Source: Thermococcus thioreducens (GTDB lineage Archaea; Methanobacteriota_B; Thermococci; Thermococcales; Thermococcaceae). Taken from it: a DNA stretch of 64,000 bases. The first letter of the stretch is position 1; each line of letters opens with the position of its first letter. Below the pieces are notes generated by a model, which did not search any database, was not told where the DNA came from, and worked only from the letters and a program-made list of their open reading frames with translations. The stretch covers positions 248,001 to 312,000 of the forward strand of contig NZ_CP015105.1 in NCBI RefSeq assembly GCF_002214545.1, written 5' to 3'. The position numbers and the translations under genes are program-made. This document shows, piece by piece, positions 49,834-59,346 of this stretch.

Positions 49834-50109
49834 TTGGGGCACACGGTCTACTACGTCACTAGGATTGATAGATGGAGGGAGTTCAGGGATTTCCTGGAGA
49901 AGGTCTGTGGAGGGCTGGGTTTCCGTCTTGTCGAGGGAGAAGACACCGTTATGATCTTTCCAGAATGCCGGGGAGTCGAGCCCCTGGAGATGAAGAAAAA
50001 CGGTAAGGGATTCGTCAAGACGAACCTCGTTGAACCCTGCCACTCGATATATCTCCTCGTGCTTCATTCGGTTTCTTCCTTCGGCTCTGTCGAGCTCTGG
50101 GAGGACTGA
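49834..50109 (+). CDS. Uncharacterised 91-residue protein
   Basis: I place the start at TTG 49834, four bases after GGTGA and about 35 after CTTTTTAAAAT (49794-49804). The sequence GHTVYYVTRIDRWREFRDFL, then LGFRLVEGEDTVMIFPEC and a short beta-rich end look like a folded alpha/beta protein. Not recognised. Its 3' end overlaps the minus-strand DUF2101 gene by 46 bases, tail to tail. Confidence 0.6.
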   Translation: MGHTVYYVTRIDRWREFRDFLEKVCGGLGFRLVEGEDTVMIFPECRGVEPLEMKKNGKGFVKTNLVEPCHSIYLLVLHSVSSFGSVELWED

Positions 50110-50810
50110 TCCGTGAGATAGACCTCGATTATCCTTACCGGAACTGCCCCCTTGAGCTTCCTGTCCCCCACTATGAGCTTCACAACCCTGCCTACTTCCA
50201 GGTCTCCCACGGCATCAACCCAGTAGTGGCCGGGCTTGACGTTCGCCGCTATGTCGTCGTGAACAAAGACCCTGACGGCATCGCCCTTGATCTCCTCAAC
50301 GACGCCGTAGGTATAGTCTCTTCCGTATCTCTGCTTGAAGTACCACCGGAATGCCATGACCACCGCAAAGGCCGCTAAGAGGTATGCGTAGTAATGGTAG
50401 ATGCTCGTGGCTATCTTCCGTATCACGAGGTATCCCAGGAAAACGGCGAGGGAAATAAGGGATATTGCGTAGTAAAAGAACCTGTAGGGTTCATGCTCCA
50501 CAAAGAACTCCCGGTTCCTGACCAATGTGTAGCGGAGATAGAGGAAGTAAACCACCGCCACGCACACTAACCACAGTGGACTGGCCTTAATGAAGAGCAG
50601 GATTAGATTGGGAATAAGGTAGCTTAGAAAGGCCAGCTGGAGCTTGAGGCTGAGGTATTCGTGGGCAGTGAACCTCTTCTTCACGAGTCTGCCGAGATAT
50701 CTAAAGCTTGGCGGCTCCTCGGAGGGAGAGGGATGTATGAAATCAACGAGTCTTCTGATTCCTGAATCCACAGCCTCACCGATTCTGTAGAGGACGTCTT
50801 CCGTCGACAT
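50064..50810 (-). CDS. DUF2101-type membrane protein, last gene of the surface operon
   Basis: The 248-residue protein has an N-terminal cytosolic helix region, about five membrane spans between residues 55 and 160, and a C-terminal soluble beta domain (GVVEEIKGDAVRVFVHDDIA). The overall plan fits the archaeal DUF2101 family. It starts four bases after the stop of the 1124-residue pilin-like gene, so it belongs to that transcript. A role in assembly or anchoring of the surface proteins is inference. Confidence 0.7.
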   Translation of the reverse strand: MSTEDVLYRIGEAVDSGIRRLVDFIHPSPSEEPPSFRYLGRLVKKRFTAHEYLSLKLQLAFLSYLIPNLILLFIKASPLWLVCVAVVYFLYLRYTLVRNREFFVEHEPYRFFYYAISLISLAVFLGYLVIRKIATSIYHYYAYLLAAFAVVMAFRWYFKQRYGRDYTYGVVEEIKGDAVRVFVHDDIAANVKPGHYWVDAVGDLEVGRVVKLIVGDRKLKGAVPVRIIEVYLTDQSSQSSTEPKEETE

Positions 50811-50814
50811 GATT

Positions 50815-53800
50815 TCACCTCTTCAGCAGGTCTTCTGCTCCGGTTGGCCCAAGGATGGCCGCCGCCGTTTGATTGTCGAGGAAGAACGGCACAACGCTCA
50901 AATCGCCTGTGAGGGCGCTCGTACCGTAGGATATACCCCAGACACGATATGCTGGCGTCTTGTCCATCCTTCCGAAGTAATAGTTGAGGAAGTAGTAATC
51001 CACGCTGCTCTGCCCATCTTCTACCGTTATTCCAAAGTTGTTGAATATATCAAAGAGCTTACGGTCGTAGTCAGCATTGGGCACCATAAAGCTGACGAGC
51101 CCGATGGGATAGTATTCGCCTCCATATTTCATTCCCAGCTCGTCCTGCATCTCCTTTGCCAGCTGGAAGTATTTGGCATGGTTGGTCACACTGTTTTCAA
51201 GGCGTTCAAAGAACGATATTCCGTTATACGTCCCAAAGTACTTCTGATCTACTATACATGATATCAGTGGTTGCAGGTCGTAGGCACGGGCATTGTATGC
51301 ACTGCCTGTCTGGGGTGCCGATTCAACGGTGGTGGAGCTTACGGAGTCGGTTGTATAGTAGGGCATCCTGCCTATAACTATCCAATCGAAGTATGCGGCA
51401 TTTATGAGGGCGCCCTGGGGCTGGCTGTCAATCACGATGCCAACTTTTGTAGGTGATACGGGCTCTTTGTTTATTCTCACGGTGGCGCTTCTTAGTGGAT
51501 TGTCAACGTCCGTGAACTCAAGATCTACCCCGCCGGAAACAGGTGTAAATACAATCTGGTACCTGCGGTAGTCAGACAGCGTGGTGGGGTTGTCTGACAC
51601 CAAGCTGTTTTCCCAGTTTTCGAGTATGGCCAGCGTGTCCTCATTGTGGTCGCTGAATCCTGGATTGTCGTCGATAAACTGTACCTTCTCTGTCTCTGTT
51701 GTTGTTTGGGTACCTCCGGCTTGCGTTATGGTGTAGCTCAGGTACTCGTCCTCTAGGTACTTGCGGACGAATACCCAGTCATATTCGCTGGGGCCTCCAT
51801 TCCACTGCTCCAGGCCTACGGCGCGGTTGTTGCTGGCCCCAGCGTTGTAGGAGCTTCTCAGTGCCTTATTAGTCCAGTCTGAGAACTGGTATATGTCGGT
51901 CCAGAAGGGTGTTACTCTCAGTTCTATGTTCTGGAATGAGTTTAGTGTGTACTCCGTCGTACTGGAGTCATACCATCCAATCCAGTTGCTCGTCAGGACG
52001 TTGAACCACCACAGATACCCCCTTCCATCGCCGTAGTAGTTGATGTCCTCAATGCGGCCCCATCCCGTGCTCCTGCGGATGTTCCACATGATTCCAGGGT
52101 TGTCGACAAGCTTTCCTCTAATGTCCATTATGTATGTGCTCGGGAAAGTTGCCTTTGACCATATCCAGCTCCTGCTCGGAAGCCGGAGATAGCCGTTGCT
52201 TACGGTCGGATTTCCATGGGTGTCCCACTTCCCCGTATCCAAAGTTGTGCCTGTGAAGTCATCGAAGAACTCGAAGACCTGGTTCCCGTCTCCCCGGGTG
52301 AGTGTGCCCGTGTTGTATTTAATGTAAACTGTGGCGTTGTAGTGGTACACCCATCCGTTGCTCCAGGTTCTTCCGGTGTACGTGAGGTTAGTCTTTACCC
52401 ATATCTGGGCGCCGGCCGTGTCCCAGTATTCTATCCAGAAGGGTATCCTGTTCTGGAGGAGCGGGTCGGAGTATGTGAGTATCTCCGCTCTGTTAGTTGC
52501 GGGGTCGGCGTTTATGCCGCTTATATTTGCGGCGCTGAGACGTATTGGCACCTGAACGTTTGTCGTGTCTATGAGCTCCGGCCCATCGTAGCGTACGATG
52601 ACCTTAAGATAATTTCCTAAAGCCTGGGTTTCCGTGTAGTTGAACTCCGTCTCAACGCCTCCATCAAAGTCCAGAGCGGTGCTGTCCGGCTTCATCCTGA
52701 ACCTCACGAAAAATGCGCCGTCTATTGCGTTGACCGTCTGGAGGGCGAGCTTTTCAGTCCCGCCTGGAACAACGAGGTGGCCGTTCCCGTCAAGATACGC
52801 GTCGGCTAGGCTGCTCCACAGGACGGGATTTATTGAGGTGCCGTCGAACGTGTCAATGAGCCAGAACAGATACTCCTTGTTATATCCGTCGGTGGCATAG
52901 GACGGGCTGTCTGTAAAGTAAATCGAGTAGTCAGTGCCGCTGGCCCTTATCCATATCCAGACGTAGGAGGTTCCCCAGTACTCTATCCAGAAGGGCACCG
53001 GGGTGCACGCGATATCGGACTTTTCATAAATCATCATCGAGGCGGTTCCATCGGTGTGGTATATGCCGGGGAATATTGAGGCTGGTATTTTTAGGAGCAC
53101 AAGGCTTCCGTCAGCGTAGCTGGGTATCGTGATGTTAACCCTCCACTTGTAGTTGGATCCGCACCAGTGGTTAGTCGCACTAACATTGCCGAACACGAGG
53201 ACACCCACGTCATCGTCGTTGAAGATCTCAAGCGGAGAGATTGGGACGCCGTTTATTGTGGTATTGACGATTATCGGGGCGGTAATGCCGGTTATGTCCC
53301 CGCTGCGAAGCACGTATCCATCTGCCCCATCTCCGGGGTATGAGTTGCCGTAGAATATGTGTCCTGTGTCCCAGGCTGTGGAGGAGTACTTGCCGAGTAC
53401 ATGGTCACTGGTGCTGGTGCCGTTCCCGTAGAGTGTTTTAACGGGCCTATCCATGAGTTCAGGGAAGGTGTACTCGCAGGGTTCAATTGAGCGGTAGTAC
53501 CTGCCATAGGTGAGAGCCGAGAATATGGGATCCTCAAGGTTTTCGATTGAGATTATCGAGTAAACGTAGTTCTCCCTCGGTATTGGGCCGGTATAGACAA
53601 CCTTGCCTGAGACGTCTGAAATCGTCACGTCCTTTATTCTGGCACGTATGACGATCCTGAACGCGTCAAGGGGGGCAACGGTTAGTTCTATGCTGCTCCT
53701 GAGGAAACTGCTCCTCTGGGATACGCTCATAGCCTCGATTTCGGCAATGGTTCTGTTCGCTATCTTCAGCTCATAGCCCTGTTTTCTAAGTTCAGTTGAC

Positions 53801-54189
53801 ATGTTGCCGAGCCAGCCTAAGACGGTTTGGTCTCTCATCAGCCTTTCGGAATAGTTACTCGCGACTTGAGGTGACTGGCCGAACAAAACTAGGTCGCGTA
53901 TAGTGGCATTCGCCATACCGTCCGGGTCGTTTGGATCCAGAAAGTCCCGGGTGTTTGCAATGTAATCTACAACGGTAACTATCGCCCTCTTTCCGGATAT
54001 CTCAAGGGTTCTCTGGAAGTCCATCTCAACGTACGATACCACCCTGTACGTTCTCTCAACCTGGGTTCTCTCGCTCTGACTCATTATTATCTGGGATGAA
54101 ACGTCCTCATACGTGGCTAAGAGAAGCATGAGGGGTATCAGCAGGAGTATGGCCGTTGAGTTCATCAGAAATGCCCGCCGTTTCTTCAT
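50815..54189 (-). CDS. Giant pilin-like surface protein with DUF2341 and LamG-like domains
   Basis: The 1124-residue protein has a short positive N-terminus and one hydrophobic helix (KKRRAFLMNSTAILLLIPLM), like its smaller operon partners but with the class III motif worn down. Residues ~330-450 and ~535-650 are two DUF2341-type units (PFWIEYWGTSYVWIWIRASG; PFWIEYWDTAGAQIWVK). FDDFTGTTLDTGKWDTHG near 655 starts a concanavalin/LamG-like sandwich. These domains bind carbohydrate in other proteins. Many N-x-T/S sequons are present. It probably sits at the tip or along a surface filament as an adhesin. The start overlaps the upstream stop (ATGA). Confidence 0.72.
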   Translation of the reverse strand: MKKRRAFLMNSTAILLLIPLMLLLATYEDVSSQIIMSQSERTQVERTYRVVSYVEMDFQRTLEISGKRAIVTVVDYIANTRDFLDPNDPDGMANATIRDLVLFGQSPQVASNYSERLMRDQTVLGWLGNMSTELRKQGYELKIANRTIAEIEAMSVSQRSSFLRSSIELTVAPLDAFRIVIRARIKDVTISDVSGKVVYTGPIPRENYVYSIISIENLEDPIFSALTYGRYYRSIEPCEYTFPELMDRPVKTLYGNGTSTSDHVLGKYSSTAWDTGHIFYGNSYPGDGADGYVLRSGDITGITAPIIVNTTINGVPISPLEIFNDDDVGVLVFGNVSATNHWCGSNYKWRVNITIPSYADGSLVLLKIPASIFPGIYHTDGTASMMIYEKSDIACTPVPFWIEYWGTSYVWIWIRASGTDYSIYFTDSPSYATDGYNKEYLFWLIDTFDGTSINPVLWSSLADAYLDGNGHLVVPGGTEKLALQTVNAIDGAFFVRFRMKPDSTALDFDGGVETEFNYTETQALGNYLKVIVRYDGPELIDTTNVQVPIRLSAANISGINADPATNRAEILTYSDPLLQNRIPFWIEYWDTAGAQIWVKTNLTYTGRTWSNGWVYHYNATVYIKYNTGTLTRGDGNQVFEFFDDFTGTTLDTGKWDTHGNPTVSNGYLRLPSRSWIWSKATFPSTYIMDIRGKLVDNPGIMWNIRRSTGWGRIEDINYYGDGRGYLWWFNVLTSNWIGWYDSSTTEYTLNSFQNIELRVTPFWTDIYQFSDWTNKALRSSYNAGASNNRAVGLEQWNGGPSEYDWVFVRKYLEDEYLSYTITQAGGTQTTTETEKVQFIDDNPGFSDHNEDTLAILENWENSLVSDNPTTLSDYRRYQIVFTPVSGGVDLEFTDVDNPLRSATVRINKEPVSPTKVGIVIDSQPQGALINAAYFDWIVIGRMPYYTTDSVSSTTVESAPQTGSAYNARAYDLQPLISCIVDQKYFGTYNGISFFERLENSVTNHAKYFQLAKEMQDELGMKYGGEYYPIGLVSFMVPNADYDRKLFDIFNNFGITVEDGQSSVDYYFLNYYFGRMDKTPAYRVWGISYGTSALTGDLSVVPFFLDNQTAAAILGPTGAEDLLKR

Positions 54190-56294
54190 CCGTTCTCCCT
54201 CCAGACTCTAAGTGTTATTGTAATGGGCTGGAACAGGCCGGGTATGTTTCCCATCGACACGAAGACTATGTTTACCGTTGGTGGTAGCTGCACTAGTATT
54301 GGGTTTTCCTGCGTTCCATCTCCACCGAGGTTGCGGAAGAGCCTTATTATCGCATCATCAACGGCGTATCTGTCCATTCCATCGAGGAGATCCTGAGCGG
54401 TGACGTCACAGTACGGGGCATCTCCCGCGGTCACGTAGTGTGGTGATGTATCCCCGCTCCAGTAGTACGTTATGTTGTAACCGGAACAACCGGGCCTCAG
54501 AAGTTCCGGGAAAACGTCCCCATAGCCGGCGAATCCCTGAATAACGTATGTGAGCTCGCCATCTCCGTTGCTCGGCTGGAGGTAGTAACCCTGGCCGAGA
54601 TTGATGTTTATCGTATTGGTCCCGGGCGCTATCGCGTTGGGGAGGGGGTTGTACTGGTAATCGAAGGTGTCTCTGGTATAGCCAACCCTGGCGAGTGCGT
54701 AGATGAAGGGGTTCGGGGGGTGCTGGTATATGTAGGTGGGGTCTATCGCGGGATTGTCAACGCGGATTGACTGCGAGGGTTCCCCGTAGTTAACGTAGTA
54801 CAGCCACGGGAACTGGAACTTGACCCACAGTGGAGTGACGCCCTGGGGGACGTTGAAGTTTATGGTCACCGAGCGCGTCCAATCCTGGTTGGGAAGGGTG
54901 ATAGGCTCAGTCACGTCTATCGTGTAGGATGTGATAAGAACGCCTGGAGTGTAATCTGCATAGACGAACGATTCGTTCCCTATTAGGTGAATGTTCGGGC
55001 TGTACCTGGTGTTCTCATTTCCAGCCCTCACGATTAGTGTTGTGTACCTGCTGGATATGTGGGTGTAGTTGTATCCCGCACTGGCCAGCGCGTTTGCTAT
55101 CGTCGCGTTGTCCCAGTAGCACACTTTCACTCTGGTGGTGGAGTTGTACTGACATGGGGCGCTGAGCGGTACGGAGACCTCGTTGTTGAACATGAACGAG
55201 AGGGTAACCGGGGTGGTGGGTGAGACGTTCCCAACGGCTATCTGGACGCTGAGAGAGTCTATCTCGCCTGGAACGAAGAGGTACTTCCACGCGGTTATCC
55301 CATATCTGGCTGTGACGTCCTCGAAGTAGAATCTGTCAGTAAACCTGAGCGTGGATGGTATTGCCGTGCGGTATCTTATCCTTATATACTGAGCGCCGTC
55401 TTCACCGCCGTCGTATCCGGGCTTGTAAACCCTAACTTCGAACACGTTGTCTTCCCCGGGGTGGAAGTTCTCTATAAGGGCGTACCCACCGCTGGGGTTT
55501 GTATCCTGGATCAGCTGGTTGTTGTTAACGTACCCAGACCAGATAAGCTGGCCGTTGAGGTATATCTCGTAGTTGGATCCCACCCATGCGGGCTCTAGGA
55601 ACCACGTTATCTCCTCCACCTGCGCATCTCGCGGAATGGCGTCCGCAGGGACTATGTATCTGATTATGACCTCATCGTTTTGATTGTCCGTCCGGGAGTA
55701 TATGTACCCGCCCCTTATGGTGTACGTGTTCTCCTTGCTTCCCAGCTTGTTGAGAAACGCTCTCGCCATGTAGCCCCTCGGCGTCTGATTGTGGGCGTAT
55801 CCGCTCAGTATCAGGGTTGCCGGTGTTACGTCTCTGGCCGCGGAGTAGTTGGAGCCAACCTTCCGGAGGTACGGGCTGGTGTAGTTGTTTATCATCAGTT
55901 CGTAGTTGTAGTCCCTGAGGGTGTTGTTAAGTACGTACCCCAAAATTATTTCGGCCTTGTGCTTTAGGTCTGCGGAGGGAAAGAGCGGCGCCGTTGCCCA
56001 GTAAGTGGCGACTATATCTATCGGGGACATGTCGGGGGTCACAAGCGTTGTGTTGATGACGGGGTCTGGGCCGGTCATCCACTCCTCCAGCTTCTCTGGG
56101 GGAACCAGCTCCCTTAAGGGAAGGGTTCTGAACATGGTTAGTGCATCGTCAGCGACGTATTTTGACTGGGAGCGCATGTACGTGGAATAAACCTGGGTGC
56201 TGGGGTTAATCTGGGTTATACTGACCACGAACATGGTGACTAAGAGGAGGGCAAGTATGGCGTCCAGGGTGAATATAAAGCCTCGCCTCTTCAT
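54186..56294 (-). CDS. Large pilin-like surface protein, 702 residues
   Basis: It starts MKRRGFIFTLDAILALLLVT, a basic end followed by (F/L)TLDAxLAL, the pilin-like pattern with Asp in place of Glu. The remaining ~670 residues are rich in beta-strands, Asn and sequons. They include a galactose-binding-like segment (AWVGSNYEIYLNGQLIWSGY) near residue 240. No enzymatic motif seen. It overlaps both neighbours by ATGA junctions. It is probably a minor pilin-type subunit carrying a large exposed domain. Confidence 0.68.
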   Translation of the reverse strand: MKRRGFIFTLDAILALLLVTMFVVSITQINPSTQVYSTYMRSQSKYVADDALTMFRTLPLRELVPPEKLEEWMTGPDPVINTTLVTPDMSPIDIVATYWATAPLFPSADLKHKAEIILGYVLNNTLRDYNYELMINNYTSPYLRKVGSNYSAARDVTPATLILSGYAHNQTPRGYMARAFLNKLGSKENTYTIRGGYIYSRTDNQNDEVIIRYIVPADAIPRDAQVEEITWFLEPAWVGSNYEIYLNGQLIWSGYVNNNQLIQDTNPSGGYALIENFHPGEDNVFEVRVYKPGYDGGEDGAQYIRIRYRTAIPSTLRFTDRFYFEDVTARYGITAWKYLFVPGEIDSLSVQIAVGNVSPTTPVTLSFMFNNEVSVPLSAPCQYNSTTRVKVCYWDNATIANALASAGYNYTHISSRYTTLIVRAGNENTRYSPNIHLIGNESFVYADYTPGVLITSYTIDVTEPITLPNQDWTRSVTINFNVPQGVTPLWVKFQFPWLYYVNYGEPSQSIRVDNPAIDPTYIYQHPPNPFIYALARVGYTRDTFDYQYNPLPNAIAPGTNTININLGQGYYLQPSNGDGELTYVIQGFAGYGDVFPELLRPGCSGYNITYYWSGDTSPHYVTAGDAPYCDVTAQDLLDGMDRYAVDDAIIRLFRNLGGDGTQENPILVQLPPTVNIVFVSMGNIPGLFQPITITLRVWRENG

Positions 56295-57778
56295 GAGTCA
56301 TCCCACACCCACAGTTTTAGCACCGCCAGACTCGCCTGGGGCTTCATGATGGTATCAATCCCGTTAAGGTCTGTTATCTCGGCCGTCGCTATGTCCTTCA
56401 TCTCGTAGACCCAGACGTAGATGTCGAGGCTCTCTCCCGGGTTTATCTGGGTAAGGAACTCCTTCCAGGGGATTATCACGTAGTACGGATTCTCCGAGGT
56501 GTATGATTTGACATATGAGTTCCCGTTGACCGTCTGGTTTATGATCGCCTTGACGTTTGAATCGGCGGAGGTCTTGTATACCGCCATGACAGAGTACCCC
56601 GATATGTTGGTGCCCCTCATCCACGCCACGGCAACAATGTGGCCGGTGCTGTTGAATGCAACTTTGAGCGCCATGTAGTCGGGGATTGGAGTGTATATTG
56701 TCCCAACGTAGAGTTCAGCTGGGAGAGAATCGGCGGTGACGGTGTAGCTCCTGTTGTAGACCATCTTTGTCAGGGGGATCCTCCTCTCGGTGTATGTGAC
56801 CCATGGTGAACGCTCCCTGGAGGCCGTTATCGCTGCTGGGTCACTCACGAAAGTGCCGTTTATCATGGTTATGTTGTAGTCTGCGTTCACAACCCTGGTT
56901 GCGTAGACGTACCTGATCGTCAGGTTGGTTGAGGAGACTGTTCCCCCCTGTCCCCACCATACTGTTCCCGTCCAGGTGGTCCATACCTGCTGTCCCAGAC
57001 GGTGCAGGGGAATCCAGAGCTCGTAGGTGCCGTCGGCAAGCCTGTTCCATCCTATGAGAAGGTACCCTGTCTCAACGTCTATGTGGACGATTGAACCCGC
57101 TGGTATGTTGTAGTTCACCGGGCCTCCCTGATTTCCTGGGCCGACGAGGTCGAGCCTGACACTCCCGTCCTCCGCGAGCTTGAAGACGAAGCTTTCTCCA
57201 GCGGTTACATTTGTAACGTTCGCTATGTTCCCCACACCGGGAGCGTCGCTCCTCTCGGGGCTTATCCATTCAGCGATGAGCCCCAGTCCATATGCATATC
57301 CGGTGCGGGGAGTGACGGAGAGATGGCCCCCGGATGGGATGTCCACTGAGCCCTCGGTCTGGGGGGGTATGACTGTTACGTTCCCCTCAATCTCGACCCT
57401 TGTGAGGTAGAACCCCAGGGTGAAGTCCTTTCCCATGCTGATGTTTGCCAACAGCGCCCGTACTGTGGGGTCCTCGTTGGCAACGGCCTCACTGAGGGCT
57501 TCTATCTTCGCATAGTCTATGGTTGTGGGGTACTGGCTGTTCTCCAGCCCGATGAAAGCCAGATTGCTGGGGTCGGTCTGCCAGTTGTTCGGAGTTCCTG
57601 GGTTTTTGACGAGTATGTCCAGCATGTTGTCTCCCACGTTGGCCCGCTCGTACCAGCCGAGTACTGTTGTTATCTCACCTTTCAGGGTGCTTGAAGTGGT
57701 GGTTATAGTGCCAAGTAGCAGGATTATTATGACCATTGACAGCATAGCATCGAGCGAGAGTAGCTGGCCCCTCCTCAT
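56291..57778 (-). CDS. Pilin-like surface protein, 495 residues
   Basis: The N-terminus MRRGQLLSLDAMLSMVIIIL has the class III pattern (basic, then Q, then LDAxL and a hydrophobic helix). The rest is beta-rich with sequons such as NVTNVT and NLT. It includes AGSIVHIDVETGYLLIGWNR and TDGTYELWIPLH-like ADGTYELWIPLHRLG, suggesting a sandwich domain. Coupled to both neighbours through ATGA overlaps. Confidence 0.68.
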   Translation of the reverse strand: MRRGQLLSLDAMLSMVIIILLLGTITTTSSTLKGEITTVLGWYERANVGDNMLDILVKNPGTPNNWQTDPSNLAFIGLENSQYPTTIDYAKIEALSEAVANEDPTVRALLANISMGKDFTLGFYLTRVEIEGNVTVIPPQTEGSVDIPSGGHLSVTPRTGYAYGLGLIAEWISPERSDAPGVGNIANVTNVTAGESFVFKLAEDGSVRLDLVGPGNQGGPVNYNIPAGSIVHIDVETGYLLIGWNRLADGTYELWIPLHRLGQQVWTTWTGTVWWGQGGTVSSTNLTIRYVYATRVVNADYNITMINGTFVSDPAAITASRERSPWVTYTERRIPLTKMVYNRSYTVTADSLPAELYVGTIYTPIPDYMALKVAFNSTGHIVAVAWMRGTNISGYSVMAVYKTSADSNVKAIINQTVNGNSYVKSYTSENPYYVIIPWKEFLTQINPGESLDIYVWVYEMKDIATAEITDLNGIDTIMKPQASLAVLKLWVWDDS

Positions 57779-58248
57779 ACTCTCACCACATCAACGTTTA
57801 TCTCGATCTCTCTCCCGCCGAGGTAGAGCTTTCCATTCTGTTTGACCACGTTGGTCTTGGATATCAGGTCGTCCTCGATGTACTGTTTTATGTTCGCCTC
57901 AACGGTGCTTTCAGGAAGCCCGGCTCCAGTATAGGTTATCGTGACGTTGACCTGTATCGTGCCGTTAATCTCTGCCGTGCGCACCCCTGCGAGCTGAAAC
58001 GCCCTGTACGTGTAGTTACTGGCGTTTATTATTGCGTTCAGGGGAGTGTAGATGCTCTCGTTAATAATGACTCCGGTATTCAGGTAGGCGCATGCATCTG
58101 AGGCGGAACCCCTAATGTAGGATATTATCGAAGAAGCTGTGTTCTCGTCCAGATACGTGGGAACCACCAGAAGGATCCCTGCGAGAATTATCGCTGTTAT
58201 AAATAGAACCTCTATGGCCGTCTGTGCCTTACGGCGAGAGGGTGACAT
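57775..58248 (-). CDS. Pilin-like protein, 157 residues
   Basis: ATG 58248 follows GGAGGCTGG. The N-terminus SRRKAQTAIEVLFITAIILA matches a class III signal peptide: prepilin peptidase would cut before QTAIE, leaving the hydrophobic helix to polymerise. The rest is a small beta-rich head with sequons (NES, NAS, NYT, NGT). The start lies inside the last 20 bases of the upstream gene. Confidence 0.75.
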   Translation of the reverse strand: MSPSRRKAQTAIEVLFITAIILAGILLVVPTYLDENTASSIISYIRGSASDACAYLNTGVIINESIYTPLNAIINASNYTYRAFQLAGVRTAEINGTIQVNVTITYTGAGLPESTVEANIKQYIEDDLISKTNVVKQNGKLYLGGREIEINVDVVRV

Positions 58249-58669
58249 CCAGCCTCCCCCCCGTTTCGTTGTACGTTGCCACTATTTCAAAGTCCTTATC
58301 CGTCGCTGTAAGGGTCACAGAGGTGTTCTCGTATATCGGTACTGGGCTCTTCTGGATCACCCGGTATCCCCTCCCCCCTATTGTGGCGTTAACAACGACG
58401 CTGTCAGGGGCAACAAGACTGACGGTTACCCTGTCCCCCGCATCCAGGTTTATCGGGAGTTCCTTTCTCACGGTAAATCCCTCTCCGGCGGTGTAGACCT
58501 TGACAACTGAGTCCCTGACATCGATGGAAAATGCCTTCAGCTTTGCGATGGTGTCAAAGGTTTCGGAATGGGCTCTCTCGCTGTCGGCAATATAGGCTAG
58601 GTTGAGCATCGTGATGGTTATCAGGGTCACTGCAAAGAGGAAGTCAAGGCTAATCTGTCCCCGCTTCAT
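58229..58669 (-). CDS. Pilin-like protein, 146 residues
   Basis: ATG 58669 follows GGTGG two bases after the upstream stop. The N-terminus MKRGQISLDFLFAVTLITIT has the class III motif Q-x-S-x-D. The head is beta-rich (DRVTVSLVAPDSVVVNATIG) with sequons. It is probably a pilin subunit of the same filament. Confidence 0.75.
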   Translation of the reverse strand: MKRGQISLDFLFAVTLITITMLNLAYIADSERAHSETFDTIAKLKAFSIDVRDSVVKVYTAGEGFTVRKELPINLDAGDRVTVSLVAPDSVVVNATIGGRGYRVIQKSPVPIYENTSVTLTATDKDFEIVATYNETGGRLDVTLSP

Positions 58670-58671
58670 CT

Positions 58672-59304
58672 TCAGCCACCGGGTTTTATGTTTATGTGGA
58701 GCTCGCCAGTAGCTGAATCAAATGTCCATGAATTGGGGTTGTCAGGGTTCCACTCCACGACTATCTCAAGGGTTCCGGGAAGGTCGGTTGGATCGATCTC
58801 AAGGCCGTAAACTGTGGTTGCGTTGAACGTGGTACTTCCCGAAGGCGACCACACGGAAGGGCTGGTGTAAAGGACGGCCTGGTACATGGCACGGCTCCAG
58901 AATACGTTTTTATCCCCGCCACTGAGGACAGCATTAACATTGGTTCCCACGACGGTAACGTACGTACCGTTTCCTTCGGTGCTGTAGTTTCCGTATGTTA
59001 TGAATACCTTGGGGCTGTTCACACCCAGGCCTTTCAGGAGCATATCCGGGTCTCGCAGGTACGTGATCCTCACGTAGGTGGTCGACTTCGCTCCCGGACC
59101 CTGGGCGTAGACCTGGGAAATGGTGTTTGATATGGCGTTGGCGAGGTTCTTCTCTTCGAGGCTTATCTGGATGCGCAGGGTCTCGGTTGACGTGGAGCCC
59201 TCCCTGAAGGTTATGTTGTTTACCGAGTACAGCAGGAGGATGAGCATCATTCCGAAGATCAGCATGAACTCAAGTGAGACCTGACCGCGCTTTTTTATCA
59301 CCAT
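58672..59304 (-). CDS. Pilin-like protein, 210 residues
   Basis: The start is ATG 59304 behind GAGGGGAG. KKRGQVSLEFMLIFGMMLIL is a textbook class III signal peptide (QxSxExxxL), the best in the operon, so this may be the major subunit. The head carries sequons (NIT, NYS, NGT, NAT). It may have its own promoter (see 59336-59346). A C-terminal TGELHINIKPGG completes the domain. Confidence 0.8.
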   Translation of the reverse strand: MVIKKRGQVSLEFMLIFGMMLILLLYSVNNITFREGSTSTETLRIQISLEEKNLANAISNTISQVYAQGPGAKSTTYVRITYLRDPDMLLKGLGVNSPKVFITYGNYSTEGNGTYVTVVGTNVNAVLSGGDKNVFWSRAMYQAVLYTSPSVWSPSGSTTFNATTVYGLEIDPTDLPGTLEIVVEWNPDNPNSWTFDSATGELHINIKPGG

Positions 59305-59335
59305 ATTTCTCCCCTCAGTATGGTATATCTCTGAG

Positions 59336-59346
59336 CATCTATTTAA
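59336..59346 (-). promoter_or_regulatory. Possible internal promoter before the pilin-like genes
   Basis: Minus-strand CGATTAAATAGAT lies in the 38-base gap upstream of the 210-residue pilin gene, with spacing that would start a transcript near 59313. It could let the pilin genes be made at higher levels than the cytosolic genes before them. Confidence 0.4.
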